From Stictocephala bisonia (lineage: Eukaryota > Arthropoda > Insecta > Hemiptera > Membracidae), in the NCBI GenBank assembly GCA_035578905.1, contig JAQJVL010000737.1, positions 92,501 through 156,500 on the forward strand: a DNA stretch of 64,000 bases, read 5' to 3'. The notes under the pieces were generated by a model. That model saw only the letters and a program-made list of their open reading frames with translations. It was not told the DNA's origin and made no database searches. Both the position numbers and the translations under genes were made by a program. Positions 35,383-47,434 of the stretch are shown here, piece after piece. How positions within the stretch are numbered: the stretch's first letter is position 1; every line of letters starts with the position of its first letter.

Positions 35383-38365
35383 CTACCAGCCCCGCAGAAG
35401 CCGGTCCTTTACCACCAACCCGAAACGAGCGCGCTTATCAATGGTCCTGATGTTATCAGGGAGCAAATTCCATAAACGACAAGCAGAAACGGTAAAAGAG
35501 TTGCTATAGAGAGTGGTGTAATGAATAGGCACTAATAGTAGGGAGGCTCCCTGACGTGTATTTCTGGTACTGATTTCGGAGATGAACTTGAAACGCTCGG
35601 ACAAGTATTCAGGAGATCTAGTGTTTAAAATATTAAACACAAGAATAAGGATGTGGTATTCATGAAATTGTTTTAATTTGAGCATCCTTAACTGTTTGAA
35701 GAATGGAGAAACATGATCATCCCGTCTTAAATTGAATATAAATCTAATGCAGAAGTTCTGTGCTCTTTGAAGCCTGCCCGAGAACTTAACAGTCATGTCA
35801 TTGATCACCACGTCACAGTAGTTGAAGAGAGGCAGAACCAGAGTTTTTACTAGCATCACTTTCACAGAAAATGGCAGATAGGAAGCACATCGTTTAAGAC
35901 TATGAATGCTAGCGAACACCCTACTGCATACCAACGTAACATGATCAGTCCAACCCAAAGTTTTAGTCATAGTAAGTCCTAGATTCTTTACACTGTCGGA
36001 GTAGTCGAGAGTATTGTCATTTTGTCTCAGTCTAGGGAAATCAGTGAAATTGATCGAAGTAGTCTAGAATGTCCAATAAGGATAGTCTTGGTTTTATTAT
36101 CATTTAACATTAGTCCATGTCTCTGAGCCCAAGCAGCTATTGCAGCAATATCAAGGTTCATTTGTGAAACCGCTCGGTGAGACACAGCAATAGGGAAATG
36201 TTGGTAAATCTGTAAGTCATCAGCGTACAAGTGATATTTAGAGAAGCATATGTCAGATGTTACATCATCAATGTAAAGTGAGAAAAGTAGAGGTCCCAGA
36301 ACGGATCCCTGTGGCACACCTCTGATCACAGGTTCCATCCAGACGTGCCCTCTCCAGTACGCACACACTGGCGACGACCCGACAAGTAGGACCCGACCCA
36401 GTCCACACAGTTATCAGAAAACCCGTATTTTTTTAAGTTTCATAAGGAGTAAAGGATAGTAAACGCAGTCAAAAGCTTTAGAGAAGTCAAAAAGTGTTAG
36501 TATTGAAAGATTACTCTTGTCCATTGCATGCCGTATATCATCGGTGATTTTCAGAAGGGCTGTTGTAGTGCTGTGATTAGGGCGGAAGCCAGATTGAAAG
36601 TTAGATATTAGTTTACTGTTTGAAAGATAATCATAAATTTGCTTATGAACAATTCTCTCGAGGCATTTGGACAGGGCGGGAAGAATACTTATTGGCCTTA
36701 AATCAGAGGGAGATAAAGGATTTGAAGTTTTAGGCAAAGGTTGAACAATAGCAGACTTCCAGGCACTAGGGAAAATAGCTGATATTAAAGAAAAATTAAA
36801 TATTGCTGTAATGATTGGTAGTGTAACGGGTAGAGTAAGTTTGATAAATTTTATTGGAATACTGTCAGCTCCGACTGCGTTACTAGTTGTCCAATTCAAG
36901 GCTTTTAGCACTTCTTCATCAGTAGCCAAACGGAATGAAAATTTATGGAAAGGCCTAGGAAAGGGAGAACTGGTTAGTTCATTAACGTAAATTTTGGCTT
37001 TTGATAAATCAATAGGAATATTAGTGAAATAATCATTAATAACATCAAGGTCGATGTTGATGGAAACAGTAGGGTTTGACTTCCCAATCCCCAGCTCCTT
37101 AACTTTTGTCCAGAGTGATTTAGTAGACTTTTTCTTGTCAGATGATCGGTAATAATGTCTAATTTTAGAGTTACGGATCTGTTGCTGGGTTTAGTTTCTT
37201 AATCTCTTATACGCATCCCAATCATGGGCACATTTAGATCTTTTTGCCTTGCGGAAGCATGCATCTCGTTGCTTTTGCATTCTACGTATTTGATCTGTGA
37301 TCCAGGGTGCAGGCTTTTTTGTAATCCTTTTTTTTATAAGTGGAGCATGTAGATCAAGAAGATAGTTCATAAATATGTTGAACTTATTGACCATTGTGTC
37401 AATATTGGTAAGTTGAAGAATATCATTCCATGGAAGGGACATTGCATCAAAGATAAGTGAATCAGGATTAATGATTTTATAATCTCTGTATTGGACGAAT
37501 TTGGCACTCTGCTTTTGAGGATGAAGGTTGTAAACACAGAAAATAAGGTCATGTTTTGAAAGTCCAGGAGCTGGATCTTGACTGTGATATACGACTAGGT
37601 CAGGGTCACAAACCGCCATAACGTCAAGCCAGGTGTCGGCTGTAGAAGTGTGATGAGTAGCTTTTAGTGGCAGTATAACATACTAAATGATCGAAACATA
37701 TTTGTTAAAAAAGTTTTGTCGTAAGTAAGTGGTTCCAGTAAATCAGTATTGAAGTCACCCATGGCAATAACATGACTGTAGCGAGGCAATATGTCTAGCA
37801 GTGCGAGTTCATATTCTGCCAGATACCCAAGATGAGGTGCCCTATAACACACACTGACAAGGACATGTGTTACACCAACACAAACATCAAGAAACATAAA
37901 CTATGGTCGGCCAGGTCGGGAAGTATCAGAGCGAAGTACAACGAATGAATTAAGGTTTGATTTAGAGTATATAGCAACACCACCGCCAACCTTATGGACC
38001 CTGTCATTCCTAAATAATGTGTAGCTAGGAAGACCAACTGTTGCATCAGTGATATTTGGTTTCAGCCACGTTTCACAAACTAAGATTAAATCAAAAGAAC
38101 AAGGGCTGAATATGTCTCTAAACTCATCAATGTGACATAGAAGTGATTGTGAATTGACATGTACAATCTTGAGCAGACCATGATAAGGCGATGTTATCCG
38201 ATTAATGAACTGTGGCAGGGGAAGAGCGCCCTCGCCGGGTGAGGAAGGGTCAGGTCCCGACATCCAGGCGGCGGCAGGCGGGACGGACCACCGCGGCAAC
38301 ATGAGCGATTCATTCACACACCATTCACACACAACAAAAATTAACCATTCAGACATGAAAAACAA
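35383..38365 (-). pseudogene. LINE ORF2: endonuclease plus reverse transcriptase, broken
   Basis: On the minus strand: an apurinic-type endonuclease with VHVNSQSL, CETWLK (catalytic Glu), GGGVAIY, VSVCYRAP, MGDFNTDL (Asp/Asn) and SKHDLI (His), then the reverse transcriptase with [30 protein letters not shown] and LYADDLQIY (YADD), then a C-terminal segment to 35383. An intact protein would nick target DNA and copy the RNA at the nick. This copy cannot: there is an in-frame TAG at 37901 (after SRPGRP) and a TAA at 37191 (after KRLRN), plus frameshifts near 37672, near 36428 and again near 36330, and near 36055. All catalytic motifs I looked for are still readable, so decay is moderate. Confidence 0.9.
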
Positions 38366-39196
38366 CTAAAAACAGCTTGTTGGCTCCCTAGTACAATAAT
38401 AACTTATTTGATGAAAATTGGAAATTAATTTCGAAAACTAATAAAATAAAAAATGATATTACTAAAAAAGAAAAAAAAATAAATAAATAAAACAAACTCA
38501 TACATAAAAATAAAATACTTAACCAATGATAATTGTAGAGGTGATAAATGTAAATAAATAAGTGAGCTTTTTAATAATTTGAGCATTAGTTGTAAGCAGA
38601 TTGCTCACATTAAAACGGGTTTTTAAATATAATGAATTAATAAATTAAATTAAAGAGAATTATAGGATTAGCACATGTATCAGAACATTTTATAAATAAA
38701 CAAATAACATTATACACTGTGATGCTTTTATAAACTAAAATTAATAAATATAATCAAATATATAAATTAAATGTATAAAATTAAAAAAATTATAGGGGTT
38801 TTCCTTAGTACACAGAAATAGATGGATAAAAAATGAATTGGAAACAAAATAATAGACTACCTTAAATTCGGTTTTGCAAATGAAATCTTATACATAATCT
38901 GTGGAAAATTTAACGGTCTGACAATGATCAGTAGCGATTGTATTGGACAACCAAACATTTTTGTTTTAAAATTTTTTAGAGAAAATATTAACTTTAGAGA
39001 GAAATGAAACAATTTATACAAATACTCATTTAACAATAAATAAAATACACTTTTAATAATCTTCAAGTAAAAAAATAAAAATCGAGTTAAGATAAAGAAA
39101 AATAATAATAATGATGATCGTTGAATACAATGATCTAAAATTAAATAGAAGGAAAAGAAAAACTAAGACATACCCAAAGTACAATACAAGAAAGCT
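38366..39196. other. AT-rich 830-bp gap between LINE ORF1 and ORF2
   Basis: LINE ORFs are normally close or overlapping, yet here about 830 bases of very AT-rich, non-coding sequence separate them. Its composition differs from both GC-richer ORFs, so it may be a later insertion or a replaced segment. No TIRs or tail were identified at its borders. Confidence 0.5.
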
Positions 39197-40042
39197 TCAC
39201 CCCTCAGTTAGTCCCTTCAGAGTTGTAGTGGATCGTTTCCTTCCCTCGGCGTCCTCCCAGATGACTTTTCCATCTGAGGTCCACACCTTCTTGGGGCCAT
39301 GGAGTTCGACAGCTTTCCTGAGTATGTCAGCTCGTCTTGAAGTCAGGTCCTCTCGAATAGTTAGGCCTGATCCTTTGAGACACCTCTCCTTATTGAAGAT
39401 GTCACGCCTGTCCCTGTAGCTGCGAAATCGAACTATGATCGGCCGAGGACGCTGCAACTTGCCACTGTCACCCGAGGGTTGAGGCCTGCCGACACGATGG
39501 CTTCGTTCCAGTCGTTCCAACGGGAGGTCTACGCCGATCTTCTCTTGGAGTAGCGTCAGCACTATCTTATCAGTATCTTCATTCCGATTCTCTGGCACGC
39601 CAAAGAACCGAAGATTATTTCGCCGCTGATATTGCTCCAGATCATCTTCTTTTTCCTTGCTCCTTTCTTCGACCCGCTGGATTTCAACCTTAAGTTTGCT
39701 GACTTCATTGCTTAGTTCTTCAATGCGGGATTGGGAATGTCCAATTGATATTAAGCAAAAGGAGTTCAACGATCGAGAAAGAGTGTCAACCACAGCATCA
39801 CGAACACTCTCCGTCAGACGAGACACGACCCTGTTCACAAATGTGTCATCGTTGAGGCACCTGAGAACAGCATTCTCAACGTCTCTGACGTTCATTGTGG
39901 TGCGCGGTGGGGAGCTGGACAGCAAGCAGTCGTCCGGCGAAGGAGGCAGTGGAGATCTAGTGAACGATAAGGAGCGCTCCAGTCCACGCTTATCGCTTAG
40001 TGTCTTGCCCTTCGCCCTCCCACGTCTAGGCGACCTTGGCAT
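39197..40042 (-). CDS. LINE ORF1 protein (nucleic-acid-binding, coiled-coil), intact
   Basis: The 281-residue minus-strand frame starts at an ATG followed by a basic, Ser/Pro-rich N-terminus (residues 1-45). A predicted coiled coil spans about 104-142 (SRIEELSNEVSKLKVEIQ and on), leading straight into RRNNLRFFGVPE at 140-151, the conserved block of L1-ORF1-like (transposase_22) proteins. RSHRVGR (180-186), RPRPIIVRFRSYRDR (198-212) and REDLTSRR (230-237) complete the RRM-like and C-terminal domain pattern. Proteins of this type trimerise and coat their own RNA. The frame has no stop or shift although ORF2 behind it is broken. It is markedly GC-richer than its surroundings. No zinc knuckle is visible. 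Function is inferred from the family. Confidence 0.85.
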   Translation of the reverse strand: MPRSPRRGRAKGKTLSDKRGLERSLSFTRSPLPPSPDDCLLSSSPPRTTMNVRDVENAVLRCLNDDTFVNRVVSRLTESVRDAVVDTLSRSLNSFCLISIGHSQSRIEELSNEVSKLKVEIQRVEERSKEKEDDLEQYQRRNNLRFFGVPENRNEDTDKIVLTLLQEKIGVDLPLERLERSHRVGRPQPSGDSGKLQRPRPIIVRFRSYRDRRDIFNKERCLKGSGLTIREDLTSRRADILRKAVELHGPKKVWTSDGKVIWEDAEGRKRSTTTLKGLTEG

Positions 40043-40531
40043 TTACAAAAGATTTAAAGAAATTTATTAATGTACAAGTAATAAATTGTGGAAACAAAAA
40101 AATAGCCGTTCACTGACACTAGTAGGTATAAAACACAACTGTGCAAAAACCCAATTAAAACTGACTTAAAAAAACCAACGAAAATCACTATTTTTTAGGT
40201 AGCCGAACAAACAACGTGCACTCACTCTAGCATGTCTTATCTCTTCCTATATATCAGCTACATGGGGAATAAAATAGCACATAGTTAACTGGTCATTTAC
40301 CTCAAAGAGAATAGTCTTAAAAACTGGAAATGTACAAACTGTCTAAACGTTTCTATTTATGTTTAAGGTCGAAAAAGCCTGTACAAAAAATATATAAACG
40401 AAAAAGTTATGTCAAAATATAAACTTCCCGGAAAATAGTGTAAGAAACTATGAATTAAGTAAGTTTTATTGTATTCATTCTTAACGGTTTTTGCTTAGCT
40501 ATTTGATTATAATAAGAATCTAATATTTTTA

Positions 40532-40605
40532 GAAATGAAATGAAATGAAAATTGTCTTTATTAGGTGGAGTTAGGACTATTAAGTCCTCTCTTCCACTCA
40601 ACCTT
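40532..40605 (-). mobile_element. Second LINE 3' tail, 71-bp truncated copy
   Basis: Identical to the 3' end at 35046-35116 (ATGAAATGAAATGAAAATTG through CTTCCACTCAACCTT) and in the same orientation, about 500 bases upstream of ORF1. Flanking sequences differ. It is an extremely 5'-truncated insertion of the same family, or the tail of an element lying head-to-tail with the longer copy. Confidence 0.85.
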
Positions 40606-40689
40606 GTATGACTTTAAAAAGACTAATGAATTGCTCGTTGTTAAAGAAAGTCAAGCTGTTTCTTCGAATAATTTGTTTTTAAAGGTCTG

Positions 40690-40965
40690 CACATTTAGTC
40701 CGTAATGTAGTAGGTTAAAGTCCAGTTTCATAAGCTGAAAAATGTTCAAATTGATCATAATCATAGTCAACGATTTTTAAAAGGAATCAATTAATTGATA
40801 AACACCAGCTCTTCTTTTGTCATTGGACTATTAATTAATGACACTTCCTAAGGAATAGTCGACCACAGTTAGTAAAAAAGACTATATTCACTCAACTCTT
40901 TCATTTGAAATCCATAATCACTCATATCTTGACGATTGGTGACATAAAAAATAAAACCAAAGATC
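40690..40965 (+). mobile_element. SINE family A, copy with worn head
   Basis: AGTTTCATAAGCTGAAAAAT, ATTAATTAATGACACTTCC, TAAGGAATAGTCGACC, ACTATATTCACTCAACTC and GAAATCCATAATCACTCA follow the order of 18020-18260. The A-box is reduced to CCGTAATGTAGTAGGTTAAA. A (ATAAAA)-like end follows. Confidence 0.7.
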
Positions 40966-43844
40966 CATCAAGTAGGTGGCTGTTAAACATTTTTCTAAAT
41001 AGATTATTCTGTTAAAATATGATCCCCAGGAAAACCCATGTTCAATACAAACAATCAATTTGTTATTCTTTTGAATTGAACATAGTTTAAACCAATATTT
41101 AGAACTTTATTGTATGAGGCCTTTTGACAACAAGGCTATCTTCATTAGACACTTCAAAATGAGTACAAAGGTAAATATAATAAATTTAAAAATATAAACA
41201 AACATAATTATTTTCTTGAAATTGTAACTTATAAGGCTAGATCGACATACTTTTAAATGTTAATTTTGTATGATTTTAAATATTATAAATTGAATTTTTA
41301 ATTGAACTTGTTTGTAGCTTTGAAACCAAAGTATAATTTTTGATTGGTACATCTTCTTTATTTAATAAATGTCCACAGTTCGTTTTAATATTGTATCATA
41401 ATTCGCATGCATTTAAAAAAATCAAGGTGTTATTACATATTTTTAAATTTTCTTTTGAAATACTGTGGCCAGTGTTAATAGAATAGTTGGTAATTGCAGA
41501 TTTTTCTTCAGGATTAAATTTAATGTACGAAAAATGTTCTTTAAATCAGTTTTTTTTATTTATTTTTCATTGTCCTATATACTTTCTGTTACAGTAATTA
41601 CATCCCATTTCTTATATCCCATAATTATTTCGATCATTCTCATTATCTTTAGGATTTTTTTAGTTTTGTATGAAATATTGATAGTTGTGTGTTTTTAAAA
41701 TATTTTCTCGATAGGTTTTGATAATGTTGTTCTTGCTATCGAGATACTTCACCCCATAAAGTTATAAATTTTGTTTGATTCAAAAGAATGCCAAATTCTA
41801 ATATAAGCCCCTCCATCTTCAACCTACAACCATCATGTTATATGATTCAGAATTTCTCCAGTATTCTACGAATTCTACAGCATCATATTTTAAAATAATA
41901 CTGGTGTAAAGTTTTCGGACAAGAGTATCTTAATTTCTTAAACGGAGAACATCCTTTGTGTATTATCCCCAGTTCCCCCCAAGGTTGGGTGAATCTGTGT
42001 TACACGTGTGTAGGTGGACTACGTTAAGCCTAACAGAACACTGATATAGATCAAATCAGGCGAGTTACTTTCGTATCGTAACTAAATCTACATTTAGAAT
42101 GTTAAATTACTATTAATTCTAGTAAAATCAATAGTTTCAGGTGGATTTTAAATCATTCATATTGCGTAAATAGCCGTTGTCTTAGACATTTTTCAGGCTT
42201 TAATTTAAAAGGTTGATAAAAAATATTCCCCAGTGTCTAATTACTTATTCCTAATAAAAAATAATGATAAATAAGTTATCTATATTATTTGGCTTTTCAA
42301 CAAACTTTAATGGAGCATAACGATATCATTACTGTAATGTAGTAAACTAGAAAACAAATAGTTTTCTATTGACGATTTATAGTTATCTATTACTCTGCAG
42401 TAATAAATTATTTTATTTCATAAGCAGTTTGAATATTCGATTTTTCAGTAGTTTGGCAATGAAAATTTTTCTCTTTGTATTCTAATTTTAAATTCAAATA
42501 TTCATGACTATAATTAATATTTATTTTCTTCTAAATAACTGCCCACACTGCCAATATAAAGTAGTTAGATATTTCAATTTTATTATTTGTGAAATTTATT
42601 ATGGGGAATTAAGCTCATTCACTCCTTTATGTATGTTATGTTATGAAAACGGTATGTAATTAAATATATCTACAGCCATCTCCTCCGTACTAGCGTCCTT
42701 AAAACGCTAGAGAATGAAATGAACAATCTAGGATGAAGCAAAGCAGTGTAATATGTAACAGAAAGCACTACTTCCATTATATAAAGGATATATTTTTAAG
42801 TACAATTTCTAAAAAGCTATTTGAAACATCTGTATACAAGAACTTGAAGATTATTTTTAAGTAAACCATAGTTATTATGGAAATATTTTCCATTATAAAT
42901 GTTAAAGGCTTTAGCTCAATGCAACATGAACTCTTTGCACTAATGCTCCATTGTTGTCTAGAAATATACATTTATTTCATTGTTCAAAATAATCTTCATT
43001 GTCATTCAGATGGATGTATAATTTATTCTTTATTCAACTATCGCTGCAATTCAGGGTGATTTAATTATATTTATTTTCTTCTTTCTATCTCCAACATTTA
43101 ATACTACATATTTATAAGACATGATTTTTTTGTGCAAAAAAGAATAAGTGAAATTGAGATTTTATTCTAAAATAATTGAATTGGATTGGTTTTCCCATAA
43201 CTCTACAGAAAAATATGTTATTCACTTGAGACATAGATATATGTTCATTATGAGAAGTAGAAAATGTATCTGATGCATTCATTGAAGTTCACTAGCAATT
43301 TTTTTTTTTTCAAAAATATCAAGTCCATATGTTATCGAGGCCATTTAATGATTAAATAAATCAAGAGCATCGTTGAAATATCGGTGATTAATATTACATC
43401 CCTTTTTTTCAATTCTTCAAAAATAATGTTTCATACTATTGTAAACACGTATTAGACAAAATATAAGATTCTTTTTGACTATGATTCCTGATATATTTAA
43501 AATACCCTCCACAAAATTTGGCAATGATTATCTACATCTTACATCATTCACATTGTAAGTTTCAATAAGTATTAGTGTATTTTGAGTTTTAAATATATTA
43601 CAAGTCGTTATTATTACAAAATAAACGCATTATTATAAAAAATAGTGAAGAATACATAAAAATAGTGTATTCGGTCATATATATTGTTTTGTACGCATAA
43701 ACATAACTGTATAATGAGAGAAAGTATAAATTCGATCTCGGATAATAATCTCAGTACTTTTTTTAAAAAATACATTAATTTAAAACAATAGACAATGAAC
43801 AAAGATGAACTCAAAGTGCTGCCTGCCAGGCAGTTGATGCACTT
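40966..43844. other. Gene-free AT-rich stretch
   Basis: No supported gene. A GGCCTTTTG...CTATCTTCA motif lies at 41118, and a perfect 7-bp hairpin CTAGCGT/ACGCTAG at 42689-42709. Confidence 0.5.
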
Positions 43845-44895
43845 TTAATAATCCACAGCAGCTAATGGCAGTCTAAATCAGTCTCCCATCTCGGATCTTA
43901 AGGTGGAACCTGAAATATCAGGATGACCACCCGACAGATGATGGCACCACAAATAATAAATACACCACTTCAACTAAACCCTCCCACATCTGATATTGAG
44001 AGTGAGACTTGAAATGTAAGGCTGACAATCAAACAGCTGACGGCACCATTAATATTGCACAACTGCTAATGTCAGTTCAACGAAACCCTCCCATCTCTGG
44101 TATTGAGGAATTAACTTGAAATGTCAGGCTGACGGTACCATTAATATTGCACAACTGCTAATGGCAGTCCAACGAAACACATCTGATATTGAGAGTGAGA
44201 CTTGAAATGTCAGGTTGACAATCAGACAGCTGACGGTACCACTAATACTGCACAACAGCTAATGTCAGTTCAACGAAACCTTCCTATCTCTGGTACTGAG
44301 GAATTAATTTGAAATGTTAGGCTGACGGCACCATTAATATTGCACAGCTGCAAATGGTAGTCCAACGAAACCCTCCCATCTCTGGTATTGAGAGATGAAC
44401 TTAAAATGTCAGGCTGACCACCACACAGCTGACGGAACCATGAATATTCACAAGAGCTAATGGTAGTTCAACGAAACCCTCATATCTCTGGTATTGAGGG
44501 ATGAACTTGAAATGACAGGCTGACCATCAGATGGCAGACGGAACCATAAATATTTACACAACAGCTAATGCCAGTTCAACGAAACCTTCCCATCTCTGGT
44601 ATTGAGGGATGAACTTGAAATATAAGGCTGAAGGCACCATTAACATTGCACAACAGCTAATGGTAGTTCAACGAAACCTTCCCATCCCTACTATTGAGGG
44701 AAAACCCCGGAATGTCAGGCTGGCAGTTAATGGCACAATTAATTTTCTACATCAGCTAATGGCAGTTCAACGAAACCTTCCCATCTCTAGTATTGAGGGG
44801 AAAATCCGGAATGTTAGGCTGGCAGTTAATGGCACAATTAATATTCTACAACAGCTAATGGTGGCTGAACGAAAGTTTCCCGTTTTTGGTATTGA
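43845..44895 (+). repeat. ~92-107-bp satellite array, about 10 copies, related to the 9-11 kb array
   Basis: Landmarks CCATTAATATTGCACAAC recur at 44046, 44138, 44239 and 44331, then 44438, 44543, 44637, ~44735 and ~44834. Spacing is uneven (92-107) because an ACCATCAGACAGCTG-like piece is present or missing. The order CCATTAATATT-CAC, CAGCTAATGGTAGT, CAACGAAACC-TCCCATCTC, GAGGGATGAACTTGAAATG, TCAGGCTGAC matches the 109-bp unit at 9128-11215 step by step. The plus frame at 44609-44899 is a by-product of the repeat, not a gene. Confidence 0.9.
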
Positions 44896-45087
44896 ATAGT
44901 ATTCATACTTAATTGATACTTCAATTTGTGTAGATAATTTTTTTCTTGTTTTACATTTACTAAATCTTAGTATGACCAAATATGTCATTATCGCTGGTGA
45001 CTATATTTTGTAACCAATAAGGTTTTTAAAAAACAACTTAGTGTCAAATATAATATTTTTCACTTGTCACATTTTAATTTTTTAAAT

Positions 45088-45420
45088 GATACAAATATAC
45101 CACTAAATACGCATAAAATGCACAAATATATTACAATACAAGTGAAAAGTGCACAAATAAAACTACAACATAATTTAAAAAATACACGAATATTATGGTG
45201 ATCGATTTCAGTAAACCACGCTCACCTTTCTCCGACCAGAGAGATTCACAAAAGAAATTCGCAAATCATTGTTGTGCGAATTCCTCTAGTTTGAGGAAGG
45301 TGAGCGTTGTTCACCGGAATCGATGAACATAATATTTGGGCATTTTTTAAATTGTAGTGTAGTTTTTTTATTTATGCATATTGTGGTATATTTGTGTTGT
45401 GTGACGTTCACTTGTATTGT
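45088..45420. repeat. Foldback element, copy A (near-complete palindrome)
   Basis: The left arm (CAAATATACCACTAAATACG ... CACGCTCACCTTTCTCCGAC) and right arm (AGGAAGGTGAGCGTTGTTCA ... GTGGTATATTTGTGTTG) are reverse complements up to a loop of roughly 15 bases near 45268. Inner segments ATTCGC/GCGAAT still pair, so almost the whole 330 bp is one hairpin. No coding capacity. Same family as 48125-48372. Confidence 0.85.
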
Positions 45421-45423
45421 GTG

Positions 45424-45425
<2 letters not shown>

Positions 45426-45466
<41 letters not shown>
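45426..45466. repeat. (TA)n microsatellite
   Basis: A TA run of about 40 bases directly between the foldback element and a SINE. Confidence 0.95.
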
Positions 45467-45469
45467 CGT

Positions 45470-45706
45470 TTTTCAATAAAGGAGAGGCCGATACTTGTTT
45501 TAACCTAACTCTGCCCATTCCTGATAGACTGTTGATTTGATCTGTTTGAGGAACTTATTCAGACAGAGTAAGGGGACGAACCAGTACAGTAGGAGGTGAG
45601 TATTACTGATCAATCTTCCAGTCTAGGCCGGATTCGAACCAGCGTGTTCTCTAACCCATGCTCAAAGTCCTACGCCTTAGACCACTCGGCCACGTATACC
45701 GCCCAA
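45470..45706 (-). mobile_element. Leu/Ser-tRNA-type SINE (family B), minus strand
   Basis: On the minus strand the head begins GTGGCCGAGTGGTCTAAGGC, a textbook type-II (Leu/Ser) tRNA D-arm/A-box, and has a B-box GCTGGTTCGAATCCGGCC near 45632. The T-stem pairs, but the acceptor ends do not, so it is not a functional tRNA. A body of about 160 bases follows, sharing GAACTTATTCA, CAGTACA and CTACTC-like pieces with a second copy at 50505-50735. It sits between the TA run and sequence that resumes the foldback family's flank, so it inserted there. Confidence 0.75.
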
Positions 45707-46644
45707 ATTATATACCGGCACGTATTATGCTAATTAAAAAACAATTTTTTTAGTTGTAAACATTTTTATGAAAAAGATAATGTGGATTTTTTTGCAAAAT
45801 TGTAGATAATGTTATGAATATAACATCAATGTTTTTAGAACAATAAATGGAAGTTTTTAGAAACACCTAATGAAAGAAGCTAAGTTCTGATTGTGATAAT
45901 ATACAAAATTGTGTAACAGAACTCATCATTTTAAAACGTTATCATGATAAACTGTAGTTTATGAGTAGTTCTGGCCATTATATCACAATTCATGTTTCAG
46001 TTAAAATGCTTTCCTCTGATAGATAGCTAACGATCAGTGCACATTATTGTTATTTACTATACAACACTTAATATTCCTTTCTTTGTTAACATAACATTTC
46101 GTCATCTTATTAGAGATTTGATTACTTAAATTATAATAACTATTCTATACAGTCCTTTGCTGAATATGAATATTTTTTAAATGTAAATCACCAACAATCA
46201 ATAAGAGATAATTTTGGCTATGTGTCAATAAATCTTAGAAAATGTTTTATGGTGACAAAGACATGTAAGCTGTTATCCTTTATTCAGGAGTGCAATTGGC
46301 GGGAACATCTGGCCAAATTTTTTATAATAGGTATTTTTCTTGGTTAGGTTAGGTTGACTTAAAATAGGTTACAATACTGTTCTTCAGCTAGGGGATATTA
46401 AGTTACGTTCCGTAAATTTAGATTAGTTTCATAAAGTTAGGTTAGTTTCGTTAGCTAGATTTGGTTAGGTCATACATGTTTAATCTATTCTCAAAAAATA
46501 GTTTTGTTGTATTTTTCTCTATAGATAGTTTTCCAAATATGCTGATTTATAAAAAACACATGACCAACAAAAGTTTAAATATATCTAACAAAGCATGACG
46601 TCGGTCACAATAATAAATATTCTTGCAATCAGACGATATTACCA

Positions 46645-46681
<37 letters not shown>

Positions 46682-47434
46682 TTATATAGTTTATTCCTAT
46701 TCCCGATGAAAAACATTTGTATCTCAAGGAGTGATTTTTATTTAATTATATTACATCCGATCGTATTTCCATATTGTGATATTAAAATTAAACCCCTATA
46801 TTTATAAAAAGTGAAGCCTTTTTTATCAACGCAATTCTTCCCTTATTTCTTGATCAATTCAAACGGTTGGAAGTAAATAAATTCCTCTATTCGTAGTTGT
46901 GCAGTAAGGTCTTAATCCTTCAATATTTTCACCTCGAAGGGGTTTTGAAAGCCCTCATAGTACGTTTTTCACCCATAAAAACAACATGGAGAGAGGGTTA
47001 AGTAAATCGAAAAATAACAGCTATTAAAATTTAAATAATGATTTCCAAAAATCTTCAACAGCTGTTTGAATGTTAACAATGATATATGTAATATTGAGGA
47101 GGTTAAATCTTTCATAATGTTAAAACAGAGGAGTTGTAAGCATGTGTTTATTCACATCCGGTCGTAAGGCTCCACTCTACTAGACATTAAGGTTTCAATG
47201 TAATATAATATAGACGTTAGGGTTATTATTGAGACTTTTGACTACAAATAATAGTAGGATAACAGTATAACGTAAAATCACAATATTACATTTATTTACA
47301 AAATCTCACTCACATTGCGTTGATACATGTTTATTAGAATAAACCCTCAATATACTAACGTTTTCATTTCATTTGTTTTTGTTTAACATATTAAGATTAA
47401 TTAAGAAATTAAAATATAATCATTGTATATTTTC
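45707..47434. other. Gene-free AT-rich stretch
   Basis: Holds TTAGG-like GGTTAGGTTAGGTTG at about 46343 and a (TA)n tract at about 46647-46683. A GC-richer GAAGGGGTTTTGAAAGCC piece near 46936 resembles a widespread decayed repeat. No gene signal. Confidence 0.5.

Larger units (their letters stand above)
35046..40250 (-). mobile_element. Near full-length non-LTR retrotransposon (LINE), minus strand
   Basis: On the minus strand the order is ORF1 (40042-39197), an AT-rich gap, a broken ORF2 with endonuclease and reverse transcriptase (38365 to about 35383), a 3' untranslated part and a 3' end at 35046. The 3' end has a nested stem-loop (AGGACT-loop-AGTCCT inside GTGGA/TCCAC) followed by AATAAAG and ATTTC repeats. 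The two-ORF layout, apurinic-type endonuclease, YADD reverse transcriptase and lack of LTRs place it among CR1/Jockey-group LINEs; I cannot pin the clade by eye. The 5' limit is uncertain, placed where GC content falls near 40250. No clear target duplication was found. Confidence 0.85.

Noticed and set aside
39657..40070. 137-codon plus-strand frame, and 39111-39419
   Set aside because: Antisense shadows of the LINE ORF1.
44609..44899. 96-codon plus-strand frame
   Set aside because: Lies wholly in the ~100-bp satellite; residues repeat with the satellite period.
45625..45706. Functional tRNA-Leu or tRNA-Ser gene
   Set aside because: A- and B-boxes are good but the acceptor stem does not pair and a SINE body follows, with a second decayed copy at 50505.
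46343..46360. Interstitial telomere (TTAGG)
   Set aside because: Only about three imperfect units; too short to separate from chance in AT-rich DNA.
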